Source: Clostridia bacterium
Lineage (GTDB): Bacteria; Bacillota; Clostridia; DUPQ01
Assembly (NCBI GenBank): GCA_030592085.1
Contig: JAUUZV010000094.1
Coordinates: 1-9,100, forward strand
Reading direction: 5' to 3'
Length of the DNA stretch: 9,100 nucleotides
Made by a program: the position numbers and the translations under genes. The stretch's first letter is position 1, and each line of letters starts with the position of its first letter. Of this stretch, positions 1 to 6,693 are shown piece by piece. The notes under the pieces were generated by a model. It saw nothing but the letters and a program-made list of their open reading frames with translations, made no database searches and was not told where the DNA came from.

Positions 1-1
1 T

Positions 2-193
2 AATAGTGATTCTTTAATTGTTCTTAATAATGCTAAAGTAGAACCTTATTTAAAAGGTTCCAAACCTTATGATCGTTCACAATTTATGCGTAATGGTTAC
101 TTTATTTGTGATGAAGAATCAAAACCAGGTAAACCTGTATTTAATAGAATAGTTGCGTTGCGTGATTCATGGGCAAAAAAATCTAAAGGATAA
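2..193 (+). CDS. glnS: Glutaminyl-tRNA synthetase, C-terminal end (partial)
   Basis: The frame is open from the window edge to a TAA at 191-193 and gives 63 residues. They match the distal anticodon-binding beta-barrel of GlnRS: an N-terminal NSDSLIVL segment (family pattern NPESLVV), then QFMRNGYF and the diagnostic ending KPVFNRIVALRDSWAK, close to the FNRTVxLRDTWAK ending of bacterial GlnRS. GlnRS charges tRNA-Gln with glutamine in the cytoplasm. The catalytic Rossmann domain and start lie outside the window, so activity cannot be judged, but the C-terminus is intact. The following recombinase gene begins 3 bp after the stop and has its ribosome binding site inside the last glnS codons, so the two are probably co-transcribed. 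GluRS is the nearest alternative, but its C-terminal domain is alpha-helical and lacks this ending. Confidence 0.9.
   Translation, partial: NSDSLIVLNNAKVEPYLKGSKPYDRSQFMRNGYFICDEESKPGKPVFNRIVALRDSWAKKSKG
185..190 (+). promoter_or_regulatory. Ribosome binding site of xer gene, embedded in glnS
   Basis: AAAGGA lies 6 nt before the ATG at 197 and overlaps the last two sense codons of glnS. This fixes the recombinase start and suggests that its translation is coupled to the end of glnS translation. Confidence 0.7.
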
Positions 194-196
194 AAT

Positions 197-1171
197 ATGG
201 CAATAAACTATAACGAGCTACCAAGTGTAGCTCGTGACTTTTTAGCTTATATGGAAACTATCAGAAATAAGTCCCCTAATACAATTTCTGAATATTACTA
301 TGACTTGAGAATCTATTTTGCTTTTATATTAAAAAATGTTTATGAATCAAAAGAACCAATTAATACTATTACTCCAAAGCAATTAGAAGAAGTTAGTTTG
401 TCTGATCTTTATTCATTTATGACATATTTAGCTAGAGAACGTCATTCATCTTCTCGTACTCGAGCAAGAAAAGTTGCTACATTAAAGTCTTTTTATAAAT
501 ATATGCAGACAAAAGCTAAAATAATTTCTAAAAACAATGTTTCTGAACTTGATTCTCCAAAAATTATTAAAGATTTACCTAAATATCTTGATTTAGAAGA
601 AAGCAAACGTCTCTTACAAGTTATTGGAGGAAAAAATCGCGAACGTGATTATGCCATTATAACTTTATTTTTAAATTGTGGTTTACGTATATCTGAATTA
701 GTTAATATTGATATCGATAGAATAAAAAACGACACTATTACAATTTTAGGTAAAGGTAATAAAGAACGTACTATATATCTTAACAAAGCTTCCTTATATT
801 CAATAAAGAATTATCTTTTAGTTCGGCCTGTTGATGGTGTTAAAGATCCTAACGCACTATTTATTAGTAATTTAAAACAACGTATAAGTCGTAAAACAGT
901 ACATATAATCGTTAAAAAGAATTTAGAAAAAGCAGGTTTAGATACAAAAAAATATTCAGCACACAAACTAAGACATACTGCTGCAACCTTAATGTATAGA
1001 TATGGACAAGTGGATATTAGAACATTACAGAAAATTTTAGGACATGAAAGTATTTCAACTACTGAAATATATACACACGTAGACAATATGCAATTAAGAG
1101 AAGCAACTGAAAAGAATCCATTGGCTAATATTATCGGTGATGAAAAAACAAACTTTACAGATGAGAATTAA
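197..1171 (+). CDS. xerC: Tyrosine recombinase, XerC/XerD type
   Basis: This is a 324-residue site-specific recombinase. Residues 1-110 form the N-terminal SAM-like core-binding domain, including the helix SSRTRARKVATLKSFYKYM, typical of clostridial XerC proteins. Residues 125-310 form the catalytic domain. All active-site residues are present: R164 (CGLRISEL), K186 in the beta-hairpin (GKGNKER), H256 and R259 (HKLRH), H283 (LGHES) and nucleophile Y292 (EIYTHV). Xer proteins resolve chromosome dimers at dif by forming Holliday junctions via a 3'-phosphotyrosine intermediate. Length (about 300 is usual) and single-gene context fit a chromosomal Xer rather than a phage integrase; no tRNA attachment site is near. 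Whether it is the functional XerC or XerD, or an accessory paralogue, cannot be told from the sequence, so the symbol is provisional. The start is supported by AAAGGA at 185-190. Confidence 0.88.
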   Translation: MAINYNELPSVARDFLAYMETIRNKSPNTISEYYYDLRIYFAFILKNVYESKEPINTITPKQLEEVSLSDLYSFMTYLARERHSSSRTRARKVATLKSFYKYMQTKAKIISKNNVSELDSPKIIKDLPKYLDLEESKRLLQVIGGKNRERDYAIITLFLNCGLRISELVNIDIDRIKNDTITILGKGNKERTIYLNKASLYSIKNYLLVRPVDGVKDPNALFISNLKQRISRKTVHIIVKKNLEKAGLDTKKYSAHKLRHTAATLMYRYGQVDIRTLQKILGHESISTTEIYTHVDNMQLREATEKNPLANIIGDEKTNFTDEN

Positions 1172-1182
1172 TTGTTTATTAT
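1154..1182 (+). promoter_or_regulatory. Predicted sigma-A-type promoter for the LCP gene
   Basis: TTTACA at 1154-1159 (5 of 6 matches to TTGACA) is separated by 17 bp from TATTAT at 1177-1182 (5 of 6 matches to TATAAT). The -35 box lies in the last codons of the xer gene and the -10 in the gap before the LCP gene, giving a leader of about 55 nt. In such AT-rich DNA chance matches are common; spacing and position are the main support. Confidence 0.4.
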
Positions 1183-1188
1183 AATAAA
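1175..1188. repeat. 14-bp perfect AT palindrome, copy 1
   Basis: TTTATTATAATAAA reads identically on both strands and begins 4 bp after the xer stop codon. It overlaps the -10 of the predicted LCP promoter. An identical copy lies after the LCP gene at 2376-2389, and both are preceded by AATTAATT containing the end of the stop codon. Confidence 0.6.
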
Positions 1189-1243
1189 GGAACTTTTTAG
1201 CTGTTGAATCAGTCTAAGAAGAAAGACAAATTGGAGGACCTAA

Positions 1244-2371
1244 ATGGGAATTAAAAAATTTATATCAGTATTTACAGTGATTATATTCATTTTTCTTTGT
1301 ATATCAGGGTTTGTATTAATTACATATATTAATACACAAGATGCTAAAGCCATAGGTGAAGTAAATGATCCAGATGCTACACCAAATCCTGATGCTACAC
1401 CCACACCTACTAGTATTATTCCAGGAATATATCAAAATTATCCTGATGCATTTAATATATTGATATTAGTAAAAGACGTAGAAGGTTATAATACAGATGC
1501 AATGATGATTGTTAATTATGATCCAGCAAACAAGCAAATTCATACTCTTTCTATTCCTCGTGATATTGTTTATGATTATTATTACACTACAGATGATGAA
1601 GGTAACTATATATATATTAATGGTGAACGTGAAAAAAAACCTATTAGGATAAGTGATATATATGTACCAGAATTAGATAAAGCTAAAGTAATTGAGTGGG
1701 ATGCTGTTAAAATTGAAGATACAACTACACAAGCTGAAGAAAATCAATTGATAAATGAAGCTACTCAAAGAGGTATTGAAATTGGTGCATTAAATGCTGT
1801 TAGTTTATTTGAAAACCATTTTAATATTAATATAAAGTATTATGTAACAATTGAATTATCAATTTTTAGAGAAATAATTAACCAACTTGGTGGTGTTGAC
1901 TTTAATATACCTGTTAAACTTGACTATGATGATCCAGATCAAAACTTACATATTCATTTTAATCCAGGATTACAACATCTTGATGGACAAGCAGCAGAAG
2001 AATTATTACGATTTAGACGACCAAATAATTTTGAATATACAGATGAATTAAACGTATATTATCCTACTATGGGTTCTGATATTGATAGAATCGCAATGCA
2101 ACAAGAATTCTTTAAAGAATTAATTAAACAAAAAGCTAGTTTCTTATACGCTTCGAAAATTTCAAGTATTTTGGATGTAATATATGATAATATTCAAACA
2201 AATATCGATATGACAGCAATAATTGATCTATTAAAATATATACCTGATTTTGATATGAATGATATTATGTGGGAAACTATACCAGGAGAGATTAGTGGCG
2301 ATTTCTACTTAATGGATTATATTCAAACAAGAGAACTAATAAAAGAATATTTCAAAGGTAGCAGTCAATAA
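1244..2371 (+). CDS. LytR-CpsA-Psr (LCP) family cell-wall polymer ligase
   Basis: This 375-residue protein has a short cytoplasmic N-terminus, one membrane anchor (about residues 5-29, rich in I/F/V/L), and a Pro/Thr/Asp linker (about 42-60). The extracellular LCP domain runs from about residue 69 to 345. LCP enzymes transfer undecaprenyl-linked glycopolymers (teichoic acids, capsule) to peptidoglycan. Visible family features are NILIL followed by D78, D85 in NTDAMM (Mg-binding aspartates), R106-D107 in SIPRD, GGVDF at 216-220, LDGQAAEELLRFRR with R256 and R258, and DIDR with Q286-Q287. Oddities: the usual GxD before the first aspartate is VKD here, the second Arg of the DxxRxxRQQ-type motif is Met285, and the stretch between SIPRD and the next conserved helix is roughly 50 residues longer than usual. 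No C-terminal LytR_C domain is present. GGAGG at 1233-1237 lies 6 nt before the ATG and fixes the start. The polymer substrate is unknown. Confidence 0.87.
   Translation: MGIKKFISVFTVIIFIFLCISGFVLITYINTQDAKAIGEVNDPDATPNPDATPTPTSIIPGIYQNYPDAFNILILVKDVEGYNTDAMMIVNYDPANKQIHTLSIPRDIVYDYYYTTDDEGNYIYINGEREKKPIRISDIYVPELDKAKVIEWDAVKIEDTTTQAEENQLINEATQRGIEIGALNAVSLFENHFNINIKYYVTIELSIFREIINQLGGVDFNIPVKLDYDDPDQNLHIHFNPGLQHLDGQAAEELLRFRRPNNFEYTDELNVYYPTMGSDIDRIAMQQEFFKELIKQKASFLYASKISSILDVIYDNIQTNIDMTAIIDLLKYIPDFDMNDIMWETIPGEISGDFYLMDYIQTRELIKEYFKGSSQ
1370..1405 (+). repeat. Two tandem 18-bp units in the LCP linker
   Basis: Two adjacent 18-bp units (1370-1387 and 1388-1405) agree at 14 positions; the first 14 bases differ only once. 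They encode PDATPN and PDATPT, a small duplication in the low-complexity linker between the membrane anchor and the LCP domain. Such Pro/Thr linkers act as flexible wall-spanning spacers and vary in length. Confidence 0.6.
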
Positions 2372-2375
2372 TTAA

Positions 2376-2389
2376 TTTATTATAATAAA
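2376..2389. repeat. 14-bp perfect AT palindrome, copy 2
   Basis: TTTATTATAATAAA is identical to the copy at 1175-1188 and begins 5 bp after the LCP stop. Its 3' end overlaps the A-rich foot of the terminator hairpin that follows. Here no + strand gene lies downstream, so a promoter role is unlikely for this copy. Confidence 0.6.
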
Positions 2390-2420
2390 ATGGGATGGTT
2401 TTATACCATCCCATTTTTTT
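2387..2420. terminator. Bidirectional rho-independent terminator
   Basis: TGGGATGGT (2391-2399) pairs perfectly with ACCATCCCA (2405-2413) around a 5-nt loop. Flanking AAAA (2387-2390) and TTTT (2414-2417) extend the stem to 13 bp. On the + strand a run of seven T (2414-2420) follows, giving a strong terminator for the LCP transcript. On the - strand the stem is followed by TTTTATTATAATAAA, a weaker U-rich tract. It sits in the 70-bp gap between the convergent LCP and aminopeptidase genes and probably ends both transcripts. Confidence 0.9.
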
Positions 2421-2441
2421 GTGTTTTATAATTATATTTTA

Positions 2442-3860
2442 TTAATTTTGCAAAAATACTTTGAAAGCTAAATAACACATATATATATCTACTTTACTTG
2501 CAAGCTCTAACGGAGCATGCATATTTAATAGTGGAATTCCTACATCTACAACTTCAATACCAAGTTTAGCAGCGAATTTTGCGATGGTTCCCCCACCACC
2601 TTGATCAACTTTACCTAATTCTCCAACCTGCCAAATAATATCATTATCATCTAAAAGTTTTGTTACTTTATACATTAATTGACTACTTGCATCAGAAGCG
2701 CCACCTTTACCTCTAGAACCTGTATATTTCATAATACCAACACCACGTCCAAGATAAGTAGAATTATTAGCCTCATATGCTCCTTTAAAATTAGGATCAA
2801 ATGCTGCATTAACATCAGCTGATAACATTACTGAATTATATAATACATCTTTAACACTCAAATCAGTATTATTCTCTGTTGTTAAGTTTGTTAATATTGA
2901 AACAAAATATTCTAAAAAGTCTGATTGCGCTCCTGTATTCCCTACACTGCCTATTTCCTCTTTATCAGATAAGTAAACTACAGCTGTCTTATTAGGAATA
3001 CCTGCTTCTAAAATAGCTTTAAGGCCTGTGTATGAGCAAATACGATCATCATGACCATAAGCACCAATTAATCCTCTATCAATTCCCACATCTCTTGCTT
3101 TTCCAGCTGGTACAATTTCGATTTCAGCATTTATAAAATCTTTTTCAGTAATTCCATATTTTTCATTTAATAATTTCATAACAGTTAATTTCACCTTATC
3201 TGTAGCATCATCATCACTAAAAGGAATTGAACCAATAATCACATTTAAACTTTCACCAGTTATCGCTTCTCCGATTTTTTTAGCATATTGATCTTTTGCT
3301 AAATGAGGTAAGATATCAGAAATTACAAAAATAGGATCATTTTCATCTTCACCAATAACAATTTCAACTTTTTCTCCACTTTTTTTATATATAACTCCAT
3401 GAATAGCTAGTGGAGTTGCAACCCATTGGAATTTTTTAACTCCACCATAATAATGAGTTTTTAGCATTGCTATATCACTCTCTTCATATAAAGGTAATGG
3501 TTTTAAATCTAATCTTGGTGAATCTACATGTGCTCCAACAAAATTAATACCATTACTTAATGGCTGTTTACCAATGATTGCTAACGCTATTGTTTTCTCG
3601 TTACTCTCTAAATAAACTTTATCACCTGTTTGAAGTGTTTGTTTATTTAAATAAGCATCTTTAAGTGAAACATACCCATCTTCTTTAATAACATCAATTG
3701 TATTAAATATAAACTCTCTTTCAGTCTTAGAACGATCTAAAAACTTTTTATAATCGTCATTTAATTTCTTTGATTCTTCAATCTGTTCATCAGTTAATTT
3801 GTCCCATGCTTTTGTCCTTTCATAGAACAAGTTTTTCTTTAAGTCTTTTACTTCCGACAT
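2442..3860 (-). CDS. apeA: M18 family zinc aminopeptidase
   Basis: This 472-residue cytoplasmic metallopeptidase removes N-terminal amino acids from peptides and belongs to the family of yeast aminopeptidase I and bacterial ApeA. The two-zinc site is complete: H111 (GAHVDSPRLDLKP), bridging D271 (GHDDRICSYTGL), catalytic E301 and ligand E302 (DKEEIGS), D349 (SADVNAAFDP) and H448 (NMHAPLELAS). GSRGKGGASDAS at 381-392 is another family block. There is no signal peptide. The length matches M18 enzymes (about 430-480). AAGGAG lies 7 nt before the ATG, inside the end of mnmA, and the two genes overlap by 13 bp, so this is the last gene of the operon; its stop lies 21 bp before the shared hairpin terminator. 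A role in peptide turnover is inferred from the family; a specific link to the sulfur genes is not evident. Confidence 0.93.
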   Translation of the reverse strand: MSEVKDLKKNLFYERTKAWDKLTDEQIEESKKLNDDYKKFLDRSKTEREFIFNTIDVIKEDGYVSLKDAYLNKQTLQTGDKVYLESNEKTIALAIIGKQPLSNGINFVGAHVDSPRLDLKPLPLYEESDIAMLKTHYYGGVKKFQWVATPLAIHGVIYKKSGEKVEIVIGEDENDPIFVISDILPHLAKDQYAKKIGEAITGESLNVIIGSIPFSDDDATDKVKLTVMKLLNEKYGITEKDFINAEIEIVPAGKARDVGIDRGLIGAYGHDDRICSYTGLKAILEAGIPNKTAVVYLSDKEEIGSVGNTGAQSDFLEYFVSILTNLTTENNTDLSVKDVLYNSVMLSADVNAAFDPNFKGAYEANNSTYLGRGVGIMKYTGSRGKGGASDASSQLMYKVTKLLDDNDIIWQVGELGKVDQGGGGTIAKFAAKLGIEVVDVGIPLLNMHAPLELASKVDIYMCYLAFKVFLQN

Positions 3861-4891
3861 TGTAGTTCTCCTTTTTTTATAATTCCCCCACCAATAACAT
3901 AATCATTAGAGTAAAAAACAATTGATTGTCCTTTAGTAATGGCTCGTTGTTTTTCTTCAAATAAAACAATCATTTGGTTTTGTTCTTCTTGTATTGTTAC
4001 TGGTGTTTTTTTAGCTCCATATCTAATTTTAGCATATATTTGTTCATTCTTGGGAAGTTCACCATTAATCAATGTAATGTCTTTTACATATACTTTATCC
4101 CCATATAAATTTTCATTACTTGTAATTACAACATCACCACTATCAAATAGGATGTCTTTCACATATGCAGGTTTACCAATAGCTAAATTCATTCCTTTTC
4201 TTTGACCAATAGTATAATTTATTATTCCATCATGAGGTTTAATAATTGTACCATCTTCATAAATGAAATTACCAAGTCTATTCTTAGCTTTTTGTTCTTT
4301 TAAGAATATTTTATAATCATCTTCAATAAAACATATCTCTTGGCTTTCTTTACTCTCTCTTGGTAATAACTTATTTTTAGCACAAATGTCTCTAGCTTCT
4401 TCTTTAGTCATTTTACCAAGGGGAAAAAGAATATGTTTAAGCTGTTCTTCTAATAAAACATGTAAAAAATATGTTTGATCTTTCTTTTTGTCAATAGAAC
4501 TTTGTAAATAGTACCTGTCATTACAACTTGTTATTATGGCGTAATGGCCAGTTGATACATAATTAAATCCATTTTCCATAGCATAATCATAAATATAACC
4601 AAATTTAATTGTTTTATTACAGTTTATACATGGATTTGGCGTTATACCTTTTTCATAGTCACTTATAAAACTGGAAATAACTGATTTTTTAAATTGATTA
4701 GTAATATTTAGTACTATATGTGGTATTCCCAATTTCTTACATATTTCATTAGCGTTATTTGCTGCATCACTAGAAATTAGATCAATTTGAAAGGTTAATC
4801 CAGTTACTTCATACCCCTGTTCTTTTAATAGAACAGCAGCTGCGGTAGAGTCAATTCCTCCGCTCATTCCCAAAAGTACTTTTTTATTCAT
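3848..4891 (-). CDS. mnmA: tRNA-specific 2-thiouridylase MnmA
   Basis: With the start at 4891 the protein has 347 residues. MnmA activates C2 of wobble U34 in tRNA Lys, Glu and Gln with ATP and inserts sulfur. Seen from the N-terminus: PP-loop GMSGGIDS (8-15); TPNPCINCN with catalytic C88; STGHYA (113-118); KDQTYFL (137-143); SQEICFI with the second catalytic C187; GQRKGMNLAIG (229-239), ahead of the C-terminal beta-barrel domains. All key residues are present. The frame could begin upstream at GTG 4912 or ATG 4909, but family members start a few residues before the PP-loop, as MNKKVLLGMSGG does. The chosen ATG overlaps the iscU stop as ATGAATAA, the same arrangement as at the iscS start. No clear Shine-Dalgarno precedes any of these starts, so translational coupling to iscU is likely. 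Position after iscS-iscU fits direct sulfur delivery from IscS. Confidence 0.93.
   Translation of the reverse strand: MNKKVLLGMSGGIDSTAAAVLLKEQGYEVTGLTFQIDLISSDAANNANEICKKLGIPHIVLNITNQFKKSVISSFISDYEKGITPNPCINCNKTIKFGYIYDYAMENGFNYVSTGHYAIITSCNDRYYLQSSIDKKKDQTYFLHVLLEEQLKHILFPLGKMTKEEARDICAKNKLLPRESKESQEICFIEDDYKIFLKEQKAKNRLGNFIYEDGTIIKPHDGIINYTIGQRKGMNLAIGKPAYVKDILFDSGDVVITSNENLYGDKVYVKDITLINGELPKNEQIYAKIRYGAKKTPVTIQEEQNQMIVLFEEKQRAITKGQSIVFYSNDYVIGGGIIKKGELQCRK
3868..3873 (-). promoter_or_regulatory. Ribosome binding site of apeA inside mnmA
   Basis: AAGGAG on the - strand, 7 nt before the ATG at 3860, lies within the last codons of mnmA. It confirms the apeA start despite the 13-bp overlap. 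Confidence 0.75.
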
Positions 4892-5303
4892 CAGTTCTAC
4901 AACAATCATCACATTGATTATGTGTTTCTATAATAATACCTTGTTTTTTCTTATAATCAGCAATGGCTTCTTTAACAGCTTCTTCAGCTAAAACTGAACA
5001 ATGAATTTTTGCAGGTGGTAGACCATCTAATGCTTCAATTACAGCTTTATTAGTTAATTCAAGTGCTACATCTACATGTTTATCTTTTATCAATTCAGTG
5101 GCAATACTACTAGTAGCAATTGCGGCTCCACATCCAAAAGTTTTAAAGCTAACATCTTTTATAATATCATCTTCAATTTTAAGATATATTCTCATAATAT
5201 CACCACATTTAGCATTACCTACTTCACCAACGCCATTGTAGTTTTCTAATTCTCCAACATTTCTCGGATGCGAGAAATGGTCCATAACTTTTTCTGTATA
5301 CAT
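4884..5303 (-). CDS. iscU: Fe-S cluster assembly scaffold, IscU/NifU-like
   Basis: This 139-residue cytoplasmic scaffold accepts sulfur from IscS and builds [2Fe-2S] or [4Fe-4S] clusters for transfer to apoproteins. The three ligand cysteines and their motifs are present: C33 with D35 (GNAKCGD), C58 (FGCGAAIA) and C102 after H101 (KIHCSVLAE). The N-terminus YTEKVMDHFSHPRNVGEL is typical of clostridial NifU-type IscU. The LPPVK segment recognised by the HscA chaperone in proteobacteria reads LPPAK here; no hscA or hscB lies nearby. A C-terminal tail (about 125-139) adds three more cysteines, C131, C134 and C135, in a CDDCC pattern just before the stop. It starts 9 bp after iscS with AGGAG (5310-5314) overlapping the iscS stop, and its stop overlaps the mnmA start. 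SufU is a less likely alternative because SufU has an insertion between the second and third cysteines that is lacking here. Confidence 0.93.
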   Translation of the reverse strand: MYTEKVMDHFSHPRNVGELENYNGVGEVGNAKCGDIMRIYLKIEDDIIKDVSFKTFGCGAAIATSSIATELIKDKHVDVALELTNKAVIEALDGLPPAKIHCSVLAEEAVKEAIADYKKKQGIIIETHNQCDDCCRTDE

Positions 5304-5312
5304 AATTTTCTC

Positions 5313-6479
5313 CTACTTATTATATAACGGTGACATATCACGTAATCGTTTAACAATTTCTTTTAATTCTTTTACTACTTTGTAAACATCCTCTTCATTA
5401 TTATCCCATCCGAATGTTAATCGAAGTGAACCATGTGCTATTTCATGTGGTAAACCTATGGCTAAGAGCACATGAGAAGGATCTAATGAGCCTGAAGTAC
5501 AAGCTGAACCAGAAGATGCAAATATTTGATTCATATCTAAGAAAAGTAATAATCCTTCTCCTTCAATGTATCTAAATGAAAAATTAATATTTCCAGGTAA
5601 TCTATTATTCATGTCACCATTAATAAGAGTTTCTGGAATTTCCTCTATCACTAGTTTAATAGCTAAATCACGTAATTTCTTTATATGTTTAACATACTTA
5701 TCCATATTTTTGTTGGCTATTTGTAAAGCTTTAGCTAAACCAACAATATTAGCAATATTTTCAGTTGCTGCTCTTCTTGTTTTTTCTTGAGCACCACCAT
5801 GTAATAAATTATCTATTCTTACTCCTCTTTTAATAAATAAAGCTCCAACACCTTTTGGACCATAAAATTTGTGAGCAGATAATGATAATAAATCAACTTG
5901 TAAATCATTTACATCAATATCAATGGTTCCAACAGCTTGAATAGCATCTGTGTGAAATAAAATATCATTTTCCTTAGCAATTTTGCCAATCGCTTTAATT
6001 GGTTGAATAGTTCCAATTTCATTATTAGCAAACATTACTGTAATTAAAATTGTATCTTTTCTAATTGCTTTTTTAATATTTTCGACTAAAACAATACCAT
6101 TATTTTCAACAGGTACATAAGTTACTTCAAAACCTTGTTTTTCTAAGTACTTTAAAGTATGTAATATTGAATGATGTTCAATGTTTGTTGATATTATATG
6201 TTTTCCTTTTTTCTTATAGGCATTACAAATACCTTTTAATGCCCAGTTGTTACTTTCTGTACCACAACTTGTAAAATATATTTCACTTGCTTTACTATTT
6301 AATGTATCAGCAACTATTAACCGCGAATTTTCAATAGCATCTTTTGTTTGTCTTCCTAATGAATATATTGATGATGGATTTCCATAATTTTCAGAAAACC
6401 ATGGAATCATTTCTTTTAACACATCGCTATTAACCTTTGTAGTAGCTCCATGATCCAAATATATTTTTTTATTATTCAT
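5313..6479 (-). CDS. iscS: Cysteine desulfurase, NifS/IscS group I
   Basis: This 388-residue PLP enzyme converts cysteine to alanine and carries the sulfur as a persulfide. Features in order: YLDHGATT (7-14), EHHSIL with PLP-stacking H102, FHTDAIQAVG with D178 and Q181, LSAHKFYGPKG with PLP lysine K204, and SSGSACTSGSLDPSHVL with catalytic C327 in the longer active-site loop of group I enzymes. SLRLTFG near 351 carries the substrate-carboxylate arginine R353. Small departures from the usual motifs are DHGATT (commonly DNAATT or DHAATT) and ATEN (commonly GTEN). Neither removes a catalytic residue. The ATG overlaps the stop of the preceding small gene as ATGAATAA, with only a weak purine-rich tract upstream. 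The genes that follow, iscU and mnmA, are its expected sulfur acceptors. NifS is an equivalent name; no nitrogenase genes are visible, so iscS is preferred. Confidence 0.94.
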   Translation of the reverse strand: MNNKKIYLDHGATTKVNSDVLKEMIPWFSENYGNPSSIYSLGRQTKDAIENSRLIVADTLNSKASEIYFTSCGTESNNWALKGICNAYKKKGKHIISTNIEHHSILHTLKYLEKQGFEVTYVPVENNGIVLVENIKKAIRKDTILITVMFANNEIGTIQPIKAIGKIAKENDILFHTDAIQAVGTIDIDVNDLQVDLLSLSAHKFYGPKGVGALFIKRGVRIDNLLHGGAQEKTRRAATENIANIVGLAKALQIANKNMDKYVKHIKKLRDLAIKLVIEEIPETLINGDMNNRLPGNINFSFRYIEGEGLLLFLDMNQIFASSGSACTSGSLDPSHVLLAIGLPHEIAHGSLRLTFGWDNNEEDVYKVVKELKEIVKRLRDMSPLYNK

Positions 6480-6693
6480 CTATTGTATTCTCTTTCTCAC
6501 TAGTTTCATTTTCATTATTATCTTTTTTTGTTATATTAGAAAATAAGAAAAACACAAGTATTAATACATATATACCCAGAGATATTTCAATATAAAACTG
6601 AAATACAGTAATATTTACAATTAATATTACAAATAATATTAATAAGACAAGTGCACCTATTCTTTTATTGAGTTTTTTCTTTCCTTCATCCAT
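6472..6693 (-). CDS. Small two-helix membrane protein, unknown function
   Basis: This encodes 73 residues. A basic N-terminus (MDEGKKKLNKR) is followed by two hydrophobic segments, about residues 13-33 (IGALVLLILFVILIVNITVFQ) split by a short turn from about 35-51 (YIEISLGIYVLILVFFL), then a polar acidic tail rich in Asn, Glu and Lys. This suggests a membrane hairpin with both ends on the cytoplasmic side. I do not recognise the family. The start overlaps the end of rarA by 37 bp, and its stop overlaps the iscS start by 8 bp. A good ribosome binding site, GGAAAG, lies 7 nt before the ATG. Together these support real translation as part of the operon. Nothing in the sequence ties it to sulfur transfer or replication; it lacks cysteines, so a redox or metal-binding role is unlikely. 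Confidence 0.7.
   Translation of the reverse strand: MDEGKKKLNKRIGALVLLILFVILIVNITVFQFYIEISLGIYVLILVFFLFSNITKKDNNENETSEKENTIDE

Noticed and set aside
811..1086. A 91-codon open frame on the - strand inside the recombinase gene
   Set aside because: It is fully antisense to the catalytic domain of a clear Xer recombinase, has no recognisable protein features, and is best explained as a by-product of AT-rich codon use.
197..1171. The tyrosine recombinase as the integrase of a mobile element
   Set aside because: It has XerC/D length and motifs, sits tightly behind glnS, and has no attachment-site repeats, tRNA, excisionase or cargo genes nearby.
3939..4205. An 88-codon + strand open frame inside mnmA
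   Set aside because: It is antisense to the conserved MnmA C-terminal region. No domain is recognised, and its hydrophobic look follows from reading the complementary strand.
4889..4912. Upstream mnmA starts at GTG 4912 or ATG 4909
   Set aside because: They would add six or seven residues not seen in the family and lie deeper in iscU. The ATG at 4891 matches the usual N-terminus and the overlap seen at iscS.
5566..5790. A 74-codon + strand open frame inside iscS
   Set aside because: It is antisense to a highly conserved cysteine desulfurase; no independent evidence supports it.
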